Shown here piece by piece: positions 12,101 through 21,104 of a stretch of DNA of 64,000 nt. Position 1 is the first letter of the stretch. Each line of letters starts with the position of its first letter. Source of the DNA: Thermomonas brevis (GTDB lineage Bacteria; Pseudomonadota; Gammaproteobacteria; Xanthomonadales; Xanthomonadaceae); contig NZ_CP060711.1 of the NCBI RefSeq assembly GCF_014395425.1, positions 62,001 to 126,000 on the forward strand, given 5' to 3'. The position numbers and the translations under genes are program-made. The notes below the pieces were generated by a model that did no database searches, was not told where the DNA came from, and saw only the letters and a list, made by a program, of their open reading frames with translations.

Positions 12101-12421
12101 ATGACCACGAAGCCGCCGCCGGGCGCATCCGGAAAACTGTTCGCCACCGCCGCGCTGATCGAGGCGCTGACCTGGACCGGGCTGCTGGTGGGGATGTACC
12201 TGAAGTACGTCAGCCAGACCACCGACCTGGGCGTCTGGCTGTTCGGCCGCCTGCACGGGCTGGCCTTCCTCGGCTACGTCGTGGTCGCGGTGCTGGCGGG
12301 GATGCGCCTGCGCTGGCCGCTGTGGGCATTGCTGGTCGCGCTGCTGGCGGCGGTGCCGCCGCTGCTGACCTGGCCGGTGGAACGCTGGTTCCGCCAGCGC
12401 GGACTGCTGTCCGACCGCTGA
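12101..12421 (+). CDS. DUF3817-type small integral membrane protein
   Basis: The 106-residue product has about three hydrophobic segments (ALIEALTWTGLLVGMYLK; GRLHGLAFLGYVVVAVL; LWALLVALLAAVPPLLTW). The spacing and the RLHGLAF motif in the second segment resemble the DUF3817 family of small membrane proteins, whose function is unknown. GGAG lies six bases before the ATG. It is convergent with the chemotaxis operon. Confidence 0.75.
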   Translation: MTTKPPPGASGKLFATAALIEALTWTGLLVGMYLKYVSQTTDLGVWLFGRLHGLAFLGYVVVAVLAGMRLRWPLWALLVALLAAVPPLLTWPVERWFRQRGLLSDR

Positions 12422-12464
12422 CGCCGCCTGCGGCACGGCTGCCGCGAGGCGCTGCGCGCGCGGG

Positions 12465-14543
12465 TCAGGCGACCTTGCGCACGCGCTTGGACAGTTCGAT
12501 GACCTTCGCCATCTCGCCCTGGAGATATTCTTCGGTGATCGCCGCGGGTACGGCATGCGTCTTGGTGGACAGGCTGCCCACATCCACGATCAGGGCCACA
12601 CGGCCGTCGCCGAGGATGGTCGCACCCGCCACGCCGGCGATGCGGCGGTAGTTGCGCTCCAGGTTCTTGACCACCACCTGCTGCTGGCCCAGCAGTTCGT
12701 CCACTTCCAGCGCCAGCCGCTGGCCCTGGCTTTCCACCACCACCGCGATCGGCTGCGCTTCGGCGCGGGCCGCCGGCAGGCCGTACTGGGTGGCGAGGTC
12801 GAGCAGGGGCACGTAGTCCTCGCGCACGCGCAGCAGGCGCGAGTCGCCGGCCACGGTCTTGATGTGGTCGGCCGCCGGCTGCAGCGACTCCACCACCACG
12901 TTCAGCGGCAGGATGAAGACTTCGCCGCCCACGGCGACGGTCATGCCGTCGAGGATGGCCATGGTCAGCGGCAGGCGGATCGAGACGGTGGTGCCTTCGC
13001 CGGCGCGGCTGCGGATTTCCACCTGGCCGCCGAGCGCGTTGATGTTCTTGCGCACCACGTCCATGCCGACGCCGCGCCCGGACAGGTCGGTGAGCACTTC
13101 GGCGGTGGAGAAGCCCGGCGCGAACACCAGGTCCCAGACCTGCGCGTCGGTGGGGTTCTCCGGCACCGGGATGCCGCGTTCCTGCGCCTTGCGCAGGATG
13201 CGCTCGCGGTCCAGCCCGCGGCCGTCGTCGCCGACCTCGATGATGATGTGTCCGCCCTGGTGCGCGGCGGACAGGGTGACCGTGCCGGCCTCGGGCTTGC
13301 CGGCGGCGATGCGCTGCTCGGTGGTTTCCAGGCCGTGGTCGATGGAGTTGCGCACCAGGTGTACCAGCGGATCGACGATCTTCTCGATCACGCCCTTGTC
13401 CAGTTCGGTGCCTTCGCCGGAGGTCTTCAGGTTGACCTTCTTGCCCAGCCGCGAGGCGATGTCGCGCACCATCCGCGGGAAGCGGCTGAAGGCGAAATCC
13501 ACCGGCAGCATGCGCACCGACATCACCGCTTCCTGCAGGTCGCGGGTGTTGCGGTCGAGCTGGCCGAGGCCGGCCAGCAGTTGCTCGTGCAGGCCCGGAT
13601 CGAGCTCGGCCGAGCGCTGCGCCAGCATGGCCTGGGTGATGACCAGCTCGCCGACCAGGTTGATCAGCGCGTCGACCTTGTCCACGGCCACGCGGATGGT
13701 GGTTTCCACCTGATCGTGGCGGGCGCCGCCGCCGGCGGCATCGCCGGCCGCGGGCTTGGTCGCTGCGGCTTCCTGCTTGACGGCCGCGACGACTGGAGCG
13801 GGCTCGGGCGCCGCGGGCGCGGCAGGGGCCGCGGCGACGGCCAGCGGCTCGATGCTGAGCTTGCACTGGTCCTCGACCCAGGCGAACGTGTCCTCGATCG
13901 CCGCGCGCTTGACGTTGCCGACCAACTGCAGGTCCCAGGCCAGCCAGGCTTCGAACGGATCGAGTTCGGCGAACGGCGGCAGCGCGTCGTCGCGGCAGGC
14001 GACCTTCAGTTCGCCGAGCTGACCCAGCTCGCGCAGCATCCGCAGCGGATCGTTGCCGCTGAGGAACAGCGAGCGCTCGGGCTCGAAGCTGATCGACCAG
14101 CCGGTGGGATCGGCGCTGGCCGGCGCGCTGGCGACGGCGGCGGCCGCCGGAGCGGCGGCTTCGCCGGACAGCAGGCGCTCCAGTTCGGTGCGCACGCGGG
14201 TCAGCATCGGCTGGTCGATGGCGTCGCCGTGTTCGGTGGCGGCCAGCAGCATGCGCAGCGCATCGACCGAGCCCAGCAGGGCGCTGATGTCCTCACCGCC
14301 GAGCGTGCGTTTGCCGCCGCGCGCTTCGTCCAGCAGGGTTTCCAGCAGGTGGGTCAGCTCGGCGATGGCGGTGAAGCCGAAGGTGGCGCTGCCGCCCTTG
14401 ATCGAGTGCGCGGCGCGGAACACTACGTGGATGGTGTCGCCGCCTCCGCCGCCGGATTCCATGTCCAGCAGCCCGGCTTCCATGGCGGCGATGTTTTCGC
14501 GGCTTTCTTCGAAGAAGGTGGCGTGGAAGCGGGTGATGTCCAT
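12465..14543 (-). CDS. Second CheA-type chemotaxis histidine kinase
   Basis: This 692-residue kinase has the CheA layout. The P1 Hpt domain carries the phosphoacceptor His46 in AAHSIKGG. A middle region has a P2-like part, then an Ala/Pro linker. P3 dimerisation starts near KVDALINLVGELVI, the P4 ATPase has HLVRNSIDHGLE and GRGVGMDVV, and the C-terminal P5 is CheW-like. It is predicted to phosphorylate a CheY, most simply the adjacent one. It closes the operon after STAS and cheY, 32 bases downstream of cheY, and is distinct from the CheA at 18706-20481. Confidence 0.93.
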   Translation of the reverse strand: MDITRFHATFFEESRENIAAMEAGLLDMESGGGGGDTIHVVFRAAHSIKGGSATFGFTAIAELTHLLETLLDEARGGKRTLGGEDISALLGSVDALRMLLAATEHGDAIDQPMLTRVRTELERLLSGEAAAPAAAAVASAPASADPTGWSISFEPERSLFLSGNDPLRMLRELGQLGELKVACRDDALPPFAELDPFEAWLAWDLQLVGNVKRAAIEDTFAWVEDQCKLSIEPLAVAAAPAAPAAPEPAPVVAAVKQEAAATKPAAGDAAGGGARHDQVETTIRVAVDKVDALINLVGELVITQAMLAQRSAELDPGLHEQLLAGLGQLDRNTRDLQEAVMSVRMLPVDFAFSRFPRMVRDIASRLGKKVNLKTSGEGTELDKGVIEKIVDPLVHLVRNSIDHGLETTEQRIAAGKPEAGTVTLSAAHQGGHIIIEVGDDGRGLDRERILRKAQERGIPVPENPTDAQVWDLVFAPGFSTAEVLTDLSGRGVGMDVVRKNINALGGQVEIRSRAGEGTTVSIRLPLTMAILDGMTVAVGGEVFILPLNVVVESLQPAADHIKTVAGDSRLLRVREDYVPLLDLATQYGLPAARAEAQPIAVVVESQGQRLALEVDELLGQQQVVVKNLERNYRRIAGVAGATILGDGRVALIVDVGSLSTKTHAVPAAITEEYLQGEMAKVIELSKRVRKVA

Positions 14544-14575
14544 GGATGTTCCGAAAGATGTGCCGGAAGCGCGGC

Positions 14576-14941
14576 TTAGCCGAGAACCTTGCGAACGGTG
14601 GCGAGCAGCTGCTCGGGGTCGAACGGCTTGACCAGCCAGCCGGTGGCGCCGGCGGCCTTGCCTTCGCTCTTCTTGTCGGCGCCGGACTCGGTGGTGAGCA
14701 TCAGCAGCGGGGTGAACTTGTAGCTGGGCAGGGCGCGCAGCTGGCGGATCAGCTCGATGCCGTCCATGCGCGGCATGTTGACGTCGGTGATCACCGCGTC
14801 GAACTTCTGGGTCTTGGCCACTTCCAGCGCGGCGAGGCCGTCCTCGGCTTCCTTGACGTTGTAACCGCCGCCGGACAGGGCGAAGGCGACCATCTGGCGC
14901 ATGGAGGTGGAATCGTCAACGATCAGAAGGTTTGCGCTCAC
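14576..14941 (-). CDS. CheY-like single-domain response regulator
   Basis: The 121-residue receiver has all catalytic residues: D9/D10 (LIVDDST), phosphoacceptor D53 (ITDVNMPRMDG), Thr at 83-84 and K105 (WLVKPFD). It lacks any output domain. The start is a GTG that overlaps the TGA of the STAS gene by four bases, so translation is probably coupled. Lying between a STAS protein and a second CheA, it is more likely the partner of that CheA than the main motor CheY. Confidence 0.92.
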   Translation of the reverse strand: MSANLLIVDDSTSMRQMVAFALSGGGYNVKEAEDGLAALEVAKTQKFDAVITDVNMPRMDGIELIRQLRALPSYKFTPLLMLTTESGADKKSEGKAAGATGWLVKPFDPEQLLATVRKVLG

Positions 14942-15222
14942 TCGGTGTCTCCGGGGACGGTATCGACGCCCAGGCTGGCCGCGAGCGCGAGCTGGCGCGC
15001 GGCTTCAACCAGGGTGGGAGAGGGAAGGGTAATGGTGGTGACGCGGCCGCGCGCGGCGCGGTCCCGCATGAAGGCGTGCAGCAGCTGCAGCCCGGCGGTG
15101 TGCACGCGCGACACGTCGGCGCCGGACAGCTCCAGCACCTCGTCGTCGAAATGCGATTGCAGCGCCGCTTGCAGGTCGGCGACCTGTTCGATGCCGAGGT
15201 CGGCTTGCAGTGACAATGGCAT
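14938..15222 (-). CDS. STAS-domain protein (anti-anti-sigma-like)
   Basis: The 94-residue product looks like a single STAS domain. The loop ADVSRVHTAGLQLL corresponds to the phosphorylated Ser/Thr site of SpoIIAA-like proteins, here probably Thr42, and is followed by the usual amphipathic helix and a last TITLPSPTLVEAARQL segment. Such small STAS proteins are common beside CheY/CheA pairs in proteobacteria. I chose the ATG giving MPLSLQADLG because it lies ~25 bases after a predicted sigma28 start site. Its partner is not known. Confidence 0.75.
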   Translation of the reverse strand: MPLSLQADLGIEQVADLQAALQSHFDDEVLELSGADVSRVHTAGLQLLHAFMRDRAARGRVTTITLPSPTLVEAARQLALAASLGVDTVPGDTE

Positions 15223-15256
15223 TGGCGTCTCGAAAAAAGGCTTGATCCCAGACCGT

Positions 15257-15283
15257 TTAACGGCGTGTTCGCGTTCGACTTGA
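15257..15283 (-). promoter_or_regulatory. Sigma28 (FliA) promoter of the STAS-cheY-cheA group
   Basis: On the minus strand TCAAGTCG is followed, after exactly 11 bases, by GCCGTTAA, which differs from the FliA -10 consensus GCCGATAA at one base. The expected start site is ~25 bases before the STAS start codon. The same TCAAG/CCG(A/T)TA form precedes cheY and fliC in this window. Confidence 0.65.
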
Positions 15284-15332
15284 GGCGGCCGGCGCGAACT
15301 GCGCGCCGGCGCACAGTTTGCACGCTTCGCGC

Positions 15333-16253
15333 TCAGTCGAACACCACGCGCGCGTCCAGCAGCACCGTCGGCGGCGCGCCCGGGGTGCGCGCGATGCCCA
15401 TGCCGATGCGGTCGCGCAGGCCCGGCGTGGGCGGTTCGATCTGCGGAGCATCGAGGGTGACGACGTCGGTCACCGCGGTCACCAGCAGGCCGACCAGCTC
15501 GTCCTTGTACTCGAGCACCACGATGCGCGAGCGCTCGTCCGTCCGCACCGCGGCCCGGCGCAGCCAGAGGCCCAGGTCGTGCACCGGCACCACCCGCCCG
15601 CGCAGATTCATCACCCCGAGCAGCGAGGGCACCGCGCCGCGCACCGCGATCACCGGCGCCAGCCGGACCACTTCCTGCACCCGCAGCAGCTCCACCGCGT
15701 AGCGGTCGTCGCCGATCGAGACGCGCAGCCAGCGCTGACCGACCGGGGCGGCGGGGGCGTCCGCGCCCGCCGCCACCTCGACCGGACGGAACGGAGCGGG
15801 TACGTCGCGGGACTCGGCGGCGGGCGGACGGACCTGCGCCACGGCTGGCTCGGAAACCGGCAGCGTCGCCGGAGCCGTCTCCGGGGCCACGGCCGGCTGG
15901 GTTTCCCTCTCGAACTCGGCAAGCAGCTCCAGCACCAGCGCCGGGTCGACGGCCACGGCCGGCTCCGGCTCCGGGGCATTGTCCGGTTCGCATGCGTCGC
16001 GATCGCCGTCCAGTTCGGGCGCCGCCTCGTCCGTGGCCTGCGGCGCGGGCTCGGGCTCGACGGCTTCAAGGACGACGGGTTCGGCAGCGCCCGCCGGTTC
16101 GGTACCGGCGGCCGGCTCCGGTGCGTGCGCGGCGGCGGTCGCGTCCGCCTGCGGCGAGGCAGCCGTCGGCATGCCCAGTAGCGCGTCGACGTAGGCGTCG
16201 ACGATCACGTCGCTCTCCGGCTTCGCGGCCAGGGTGGTTCCCTGCGGGCTCAT
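15333..16253 (-). CDS. parP: CheW-like protein with Pro/Ala/Glu-rich N-terminus (ParP-like)
   Basis: The 306-residue product begins with a low-complexity Ala/Pro/Glu region to about residue 170, then a CheW-like SH3-type domain (RWLRVSIGDDRYAVEL, LLGVMNLRGRVVPVHDLG, LVGLLVTAVTDV). This layout and its place just after a ParA-type ATPase match ParP, which with ParC keeps chemotaxis arrays at the flagellar pole in Vibrio and Pseudomonas. Its ATG overlaps the TGA of the ParA gene. Another possibility is that it is the coupling CheW itself, since no plain CheW is seen in the window. Confidence 0.8.
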   Translation of the reverse strand: MSPQGTTLAAKPESDVIVDAYVDALLGMPTAASPQADATAAAHAPEPAAGTEPAGAAEPVVLEAVEPEPAPQATDEAAPELDGDRDACEPDNAPEPEPAVAVDPALVLELLAEFERETQPAVAPETAPATLPVSEPAVAQVRPPAAESRDVPAPFRPVEVAAGADAPAAPVGQRWLRVSIGDDRYAVELLRVQEVVRLAPVIAVRGAVPSLLGVMNLRGRVVPVHDLGLWLRRAAVRTDERSRIVVLEYKDELVGLLVTAVTDVVTLDAPQIEPPTPGLRDRIGMGIARTPGAPPTVLLDARVVFD

Positions 16254-17014
16254 GCGGCCTCCTGTTCGGCGGGAGCGGTGTCGAGCAGCCATTGCATCGC
16301 GTGTTCGTAGGCGATCAGGCCGCGACCGTAGATGTGTTCGCGGCTGCCCAGCGCGTCGGCGTCGCGCAGGCGGGTGTCCACCGGGATCGGGTAGGGGCAG
16401 GCGGCGGCGCCGGGATGCGACTGCAGCTGCTCCAAGGTGTGCTGGCCGGTGCGGGTGCGGCGGTCGAACAGGGTCGGCAGGATCTGCCGCAGTAGCGGGC
16501 GCGAGCGCGAGCGCTCCACCATCGCCGCGGTGTGCAGCATGCCGGCCAGGCCGTGCAGGGCCAGCGGGTCGGTCTGGGTGGGCACGATCAGGCGGTCGCA
16601 GGCGGCCAGCGCGTTGACCAGCAGCAGGCCCAGCGTCGGCGGGCAATCGAGCAGGGCGTAGTCGTGGCTGTCCGGGCTGGCCTGCAGGGCGCGGCCCAGC
16701 GCCAGGCCCAGGCCCGGCTGGGTGGCGCTGCGCCGTTCCAGCGTCGCCATCGCCGGCTGGGCGGCGATCAGGTCGATGCCGGGATAGCCGGACGGCCGGG
16801 CGACGTCGGCGATGCCCTGGTCGTTGAACAGTTCGTGGGTGCCGATGGGCGGCGGCTCGGTCGGCACGCCGAAGGCGCGGGTCAGCGAGCCGTGCGGGTC
16901 CAGGTCGACCAGCAGCACGCGCTTGCCGGCGTCGGCCAGGCTGCGCCCCAGGCACAGGGTGGAGGTGGTCTTGCCCACGCCGCCTTTCTGGTTGGCGATC
17001 GCCCAAACCCGCAT
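16250..17014 (-). CDS. parC: ParA-family ATPase, ParC-like
   Basis: The 254-residue product has the deviant Walker A motif of ParA proteins (NQKGGVGKTT, residues 8-17), the Walker A' LVDLDPHGSL and the LLDCPPTLG motif. Sitting between motD and a ParP-like CheW protein, it fits ParC, which positions chemotaxis clusters at the pole, rather than chromosome-segregation ParA. Its ATG overlaps the motD stop and its stop overlaps the next start, so the block is tightly coupled. Confidence 0.85.
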   Translation of the reverse strand: MRVWAIANQKGGVGKTTSTLCLGRSLADAGKRVLLVDLDPHGSLTRAFGVPTEPPPIGTHELFNDQGIADVARPSGYPGIDLIAAQPAMATLERRSATQPGLGLALGRALQASPDSHDYALLDCPPTLGLLLVNALAACDRLIVPTQTDPLALHGLAGMLHTAAMVERSRSRPLLRQILPTLFDRRTRTGQHTLEQLQSHPGAAACPYPIPVDTRLRDADALGSREHIYGRGLIAYEHAMQWLLDTAPAEQEAA

Positions 17015-17943
17015 CACGGTGCTCCCATCGTCGGTGTCGCCGCGCCGGCCGCTGCCGATGCGTCCGCGGCGGCCTTCGCCCCGCGCATGTCCAATCCGTC
17101 CATCACGCTGTCCACGCCGCGGGCGCTGGACAGGATCACCAGCTCGACCCGCCGGTTGGCGCTGCGGCCCGCCTCGGTGGCGTTGTCGGCGATCGGCTGG
17201 TATTCGCCGTAGCCCATCGACGCCAGCCGCGCGGGCGCGATGCCGGAATCGATCAGTTCGTAGACCACGTTGGTGGCGCGCGCCGCCGACAGGTCCCAGT
17301 TGGAGCGGAACTGTGCGGTGCGGATCGGCTGGTTGTCGGTATAGCCCTCCACGCGCACGGCGTTGGGCACGTCGCGCAGGACGGTGGCGAGCTGGCGGAT
17401 CGTGCCCAGCGCGGTGGCGCTGGGGGCGGCGACGCCGCTGGCGAACAGCAGGTCGCTCTGGATTTCCACTTCCAGGAAATTCCTGCCGCGGCGCACCCGC
17501 ACCAGTCCGCTTTCCACCAGGCCGGACAGGGCCTGCTCGATGCGGTCGCCGAGCGCGTGCAATTGGTCCTGGCCGGCTTCCTCGTCGCCCGCGCCGGCTT
17601 TCTGGTTCTGCTGTTCCCGCCGGTTGATCGGCATCGGCACTTCGATGCGGCTGGGCTGGGCCGGGCCGCGGCGGGCGCCGGTGTCGATCACCGAAGGATG
17701 GTCGAAGTCGCCGCCGCGCAGTTGTACTTGGCCGACCTGGATCGGCTTGATCGAGCGCGGCGCGCCGCCGAACGCGGCCGACAGCGCATCGGCGACTACC
17801 CGGTACTTGCCTTCGTTGAGCGAGGAGATCGCGTACATCACCACGAAGAAGGCGAGCAGCAGGGTGAGCAGGTCGCCGTAGGGGATCGCCCACGCTTCGT
17901 GGTTGAGGTGTTCTTCGTGCTGGTGGCGGGGGCGGCGGGCCAT
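17014..17943 (-). CDS. motD: Flagellar motor protein MotD (MotB family)
   Basis: The 309-residue stator protein has a short basic N-terminus, one membrane helix with the plug-side motif IPYGDLLTLLLAFFVVMYA containing the ion-binding Asp, and a C-terminal OmpA-like peptidoglycan-binding domain (VEGYTDNQPI, NWDLSAARA, NRRVELVI). It pairs with the MotA-type gene 12 bases upstream. The motC-motD pair after cheA is the arrangement of Pseudomonas polar flagella. A second stator set (motAB), if present, is not in the window. Confidence 0.93.
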   Translation of the reverse strand: MARRPRHQHEEHLNHEAWAIPYGDLLTLLLAFFVVMYAISSLNEGKYRVVADALSAAFGGAPRSIKPIQVGQVQLRGGDFDHPSVIDTGARRGPAQPSRIEVPMPINRREQQNQKAGAGDEEAGQDQLHALGDRIEQALSGLVESGLVRVRRGRNFLEVEIQSDLLFASGVAAPSATALGTIRQLATVLRDVPNAVRVEGYTDNQPIRTAQFRSNWDLSAARATNVVYELIDSGIAPARLASMGYGEYQPIADNATEAGRSANRRVELVILSSARGVDSVMDGLDMRGAKAAADASAAAGAATPTMGAP

Positions 17944-17955
17944 GTGCGCGCGCCC

Positions 17956-18696
17956 TCAGTGCAGGAAGCCGTTGAGGCGCGATTCGATGTTGCGCGGGTT
18001 CTCGCCCTCGGCGATCGCGATCAGGCCCTCGATCAGCATTTCCCGCTCGACCTGCTGGCGATGCACCACGCCCTTGAGCTTGGAGGCCATCGGCAGGAAC
18101 AGCAGGTTGGCCGAGGCGATGCCGTAGATGGTCGCGGTGAACGCGGCGGCGATGCCGTGGCCCAGCTTGCTGGGATCGGTCAGGTTCTTCATCACCGCCA
18201 TCAGGCCCAGTACCGCGCCGATGATGCCGAGGGTGGGCGCGTAGATGCCCATGCCCTCGAACACCTTGGCCGCGGAGGTGTCGCGGTGGTGCTGCGCCTG
18301 CGCCTCGATCTCCAGCATCTGCCGCATGGTGTCCGGCTCCACGCCGTCCACCACCATCTGCAGGCCGCGGCGCAGGAACGGGTCGCTCTCCTGGTCCACC
18401 AGCGGCTCCAGCGCCAGCAGGCCCTGCTTGCGCGAGGTGGTGCTCCAGTCGACCATCCGCGCGATCAGCGCGTGCGGGTCCTGCGGCGGCGGGAAGAACA
18501 CCCAGCCGACGATCCGAATCGCGCGGCTGAAGGTGTGCATCGGCGTCTGCAGCAGGATCGAAGCGCAGGTGCCGAGGATGACGATGACGAACGCGGCCGG
18601 CGACCACAGCCCGGACAGGCCGGCGCCCTTGAGCATGCTGCCGCCGAGCAGGGCGACCAGGCCGAGGATCGCGCCGATGACACTGAGGATATCCAT
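17956..18696 (-). CDS. motC: Flagellar motor protein MotC (MotA family)
   Basis: The 246-residue product has four membrane segments in the MotA pattern, with two near the N-terminus (SVIGAILGLVALLGGSML and AAFVIVILGTCASILL) and two after the cytoplasmic loop (GIYAPTLGIIGAVLGLMAVM and AAAFTATIYGIASANLLFLP). The charged loop that contacts FliG lies between. It forms the proton channel with MotD. It follows cheA by nine bases, so it belongs to the cheYZA operon. Confidence 0.94.
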   Translation of the reverse strand: MDILSVIGAILGLVALLGGSMLKGAGLSGLWSPAAFVIVILGTCASILLQTPMHTFSRAIRIVGWVFFPPPQDPHALIARMVDWSTTSRKQGLLALEPLVDQESDPFLRRGLQMVVDGVEPDTMRQMLEIEAQAQHHRDTSAAKVFEGMGIYAPTLGIIGAVLGLMAVMKNLTDPSKLGHGIAAAFTATIYGIASANLLFLPMASKLKGVVHRQQVEREMLIEGLIAIAEGENPRNIESRLNGFLH

Positions 18697-18705
18697 ATGC
18701 CCACG

Positions 18706-20481
18706 CTAACGGCTGCGCGCGTTGGCGCTTGAGCCGCGCTGCGCGGATTCGAGCAATGCGTCGACGTCCAGGATCAGCGCCATGCGGCCGTCGCCGACCA
18801 AGCTGGCGCCGGCATAGCCGGGCAATCCGCGCAGGCTGCGCGGCAGCGCCTTGATCACCACTTCCTCGCGGCCGACCACGCGGTCGACCAGCAGGCAGAA
18901 GCGCTGCTCGCCGGCCTGCAGCACCACGCCGCGAGTGGCTTCGGTCGTGCGGCCGTCGCCCAGGCCCAGCCATTCGCGCAGCGACAGCACCGGCAGCGGG
19001 CGCTCGCGCAGGTCGAGAATCTTCTGGCCGTCCATCCACAGCACTTCGCTGTCGTCGTGGGTGACCACCTCGATGACGCGCACCAGCGGCAGCGCGTAGA
19101 CGTCGTCGTCCAGCTCCACCAGCAGGGTCGGCAGGATCGCCAGGGTGAGCGGCACGCGGATGATGAAGCGCGAGCCTTTGCCGAGGTCGGACTGGATCTG
19201 CACCTGGCCGGACAGCTCGCGGATCTTGGACTGCACCACGTCCATGCCGACGCCGCGGCCGGACAGGTCGGAGACTTCGGTGCGGGTGGAGAAGCCGGGC
19301 AGGAACAGCAGCGACAGGCATTCGTCCTCGCCCAGCCGGGCGGCGGCCTCGGTGTCGATCAGGCCCTTGCGGATCGCGCTGCGGCGGATCGCCTCGGGGT
19401 CGATGCCGCCGCCGTCGTCGCTGACCTCGATGGCGACGTGGTCGCCTTCCTGCTGCGCGGTCAGGCGCACGGTGCCCTGTTCCGGCTTGCCGGCGGCGCG
19501 GCGGGCGTCCGGCATCTCGATGCCGTGGTCGATGGCGTTGCGTACCAAGTGCACCAGCGGATCGGCCAGGGCTTCGACCAGGTTGCGGTCGAGTTCGGTT
19601 TCCCCGCCCTCGACCACCAGCTCGACCTGCTTCTTCAACTGCCGGGCGACGTCGCGCGCCAGCTTGGGGAAGCGGGTGAACACGCGGCTGACCGGCTGCA
19701 TGCGCGCCGACATCACCGCGCCCTGCAGGCGCGCGGTCACGGTGTCGAGCGCGGTCACCGCGCGGTCGAGGTTCTCGTCGTGCACGCCCGGCCGCAGGGT
19801 CTTCAGGCGGTTGCGCGCCAGCACCAGTTCGCCGACCAGGTTGACCAGCGCGTCCAGGCGGCGCACGTCGACGCGCACGGTCTGTTCGGTTTCCGTCGCG
19901 GCGGGCGCCGGTTTTTCGGCGGCGGCCGGTTTTGCGGGCGCTGCGGGCCTGGGCGGAGGCGGCGCGGCAACCGGGGCGGGCGCGGGCGCCGCGCCGGGGA
20001 TGGCGCCTTCGCCGTGCAGGCTGTCGAGCAGGGCGTCGAAGTCGAGGTCGTCGAGGTTGTCCGGCAGGTCCAACGCGGCCGGCGCCGGCGCGGCGGCCGG
20101 GGCGTCCCCGCCGCGCACCTGGCGCAGCAGGGCGGCATCGACCTCGCCGAGGTCTTCGCCGCGGCCCAGCGCGTCCAGCATGTCCAGCAGCAGGTCCACC
20201 GCGCGCTGGGCGCCGTCGAACGCGGCCGCGTCCAGCTCGCGGGTGCCGCTGCGGGCGGCGTCGATGCGGTCCTCGAAGGCGTGGCAGAGCGCCACCATCG
20301 GCGGCAGGTCGAGGAAGCCCGCGCCGCCCTTGATGGTGTGGAAGCCGCGGAACACGGCGTCGAGCGTCGGGCGGTCGCCCGGATCCTGTTCCAGCGCCAC
20401 CACCTGCTCGCCGAGGCGGTCGAGGATCTCCCGCGCCTCGATCAGGAAGTCCGCGCGGGCGTCGTAGCCGTCCGCCGACAT
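18706..20481 (-). CDS. cheA: CheA chemotaxis histidine kinase (main flagellar set)
   Basis: The 591-residue kinase has P1 with phosphoacceptor His48 (GFHTIKGG). A short acidic region (LDDLDFDALLDSL) probably contacts CheY, and a long Ala/Pro linker follows. P3 starts at RRLDALVNLVGELVL, P4 has HLVRNAIDHGIE and GRGVGMDVV, and a CheW-like P5 ends the protein. It stands between cheZ and motC, where Pseudomonas has cheA followed by cheB. No cheB is present: only nine bases separate this gene from motC. Confidence 0.94.
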   Translation of the reverse strand: MSADGYDARADFLIEAREILDRLGEQVVALEQDPGDRPTLDAVFRGFHTIKGGAGFLDLPPMVALCHAFEDRIDAARSGTRELDAAAFDGAQRAVDLLLDMLDALGRGEDLGEVDAALLRQVRGGDAPAAAPAPAALDLPDNLDDLDFDALLDSLHGEGAIPGAAPAPAPVAAPPPPRPAAPAKPAAAEKPAPAATETEQTVRVDVRRLDALVNLVGELVLARNRLKTLRPGVHDENLDRAVTALDTVTARLQGAVMSARMQPVSRVFTRFPKLARDVARQLKKQVELVVEGGETELDRNLVEALADPLVHLVRNAIDHGIEMPDARRAAGKPEQGTVRLTAQQEGDHVAIEVSDDGGGIDPEAIRRSAIRKGLIDTEAAARLGEDECLSLLFLPGFSTRTEVSDLSGRGVGMDVVQSKIRELSGQVQIQSDLGKGSRFIIRVPLTLAILPTLLVELDDDVYALPLVRVIEVVTHDDSEVLWMDGQKILDLRERPLPVLSLREWLGLGDGRTTEATRGVVLQAGEQRFCLLVDRVVGREEVVIKALPRSLRGLPGYAGASLVGDGRMALILDVDALLESAQRGSSANARSR

Positions 20482-20483
20482 GC

Positions 20484-21104
20484 TCAGAGTCCGAGGTTGG
20501 CGAGCAGGTCGTTGGCTTCGTCCTGGGTGGCTGCGGGAGGATCGACGCCGTTGACGGCGGGGCCGTGGCCCTTGCCGTCTTCGCCGTGCAGCGCCTGGAT
20601 GTCGCCAAGGCCGGATTGCAGGGAGCGGATCAGCTGGATCACCCGCTGGATGATCTGGCCGGTGAGGTCCTGGAAGCTCTGCGCTTCCACCATCGCCGAC
20701 AGCCGCGAGCGGATCGCGTCGACGGTGGCCTCGTGCTCGGCGCCGATGGTGCCCAGCAGGGTGCGGCATTCGTCGGCGAGGTCGAGCGTGCGCATGCTGG
20801 CCTCTTCGGTCATCTTGACCACGTGTTCGAGCCGGCTGCACGCGTCCGGCAGGCCGCCGTTGGCGGACGCGGTGCCGGCGCCGGGGATGCGCGCGTCGAT
20901 CGTGCGCTCCAGGTCGTCCAGTTCGCGCGCGAGCTTGACCAGGCTTTCCACCACCGGCTGGCGGCGCCATTCGAGCAGGGAATCCAGATGGTGCTTCCAG
21001 GCCGCGTTGTCGCCCTGTTCCAGCGCGGACATCGCCGCGTGCAGGCGCTCGACGATCTGGGCGTCGCCGGCGGGCATGGAGGGCGGACGCGTGGGCATGC
21101 TCAT
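20484..21104 (-). CDS. cheZ: CheZ, CheY-phosphate phosphatase
   Basis: The 206-residue product is a mainly helical CheZ with the active-site segment [14 protein letters not shown] and a C-terminal tail ([12 protein letters not shown]) of the type that binds CheY. It ends tumbling or reversal signals by dephosphorylating CheY-P. Its ATG overlaps the cheY stop by four bases and its end touches the cheA start. Confidence 0.92.
   Translation of the reverse strand: MSMPTRPPSMPAGDAQIVERLHAAMSALEQGDNAAWKHHLDSLLEWRRQPVVESLVKLARELDDLERTIDARIPGAGTASANGGLPDACSRLEHVVKMTEEASMRTLDLADECRTLLGTIGAEHEATVDAIRSRLSAMVEAQSFQDLTGQIIQRVIQLIRSLQSGLGDIQALHGEDGKGHGPAVNGVDPPAATQDEANDLLANLGL

Noticed and set aside
16250..20608. 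A 1452-codon open frame on the minus strand across parC, motD, motC and cheA
   Set aside because: Its last part is the ParA-type gene, but the rest is out of frame with well-recognised motor and chemotaxis genes and has the Arg/Pro/Gly-rich composition of a high-GC shadow frame.
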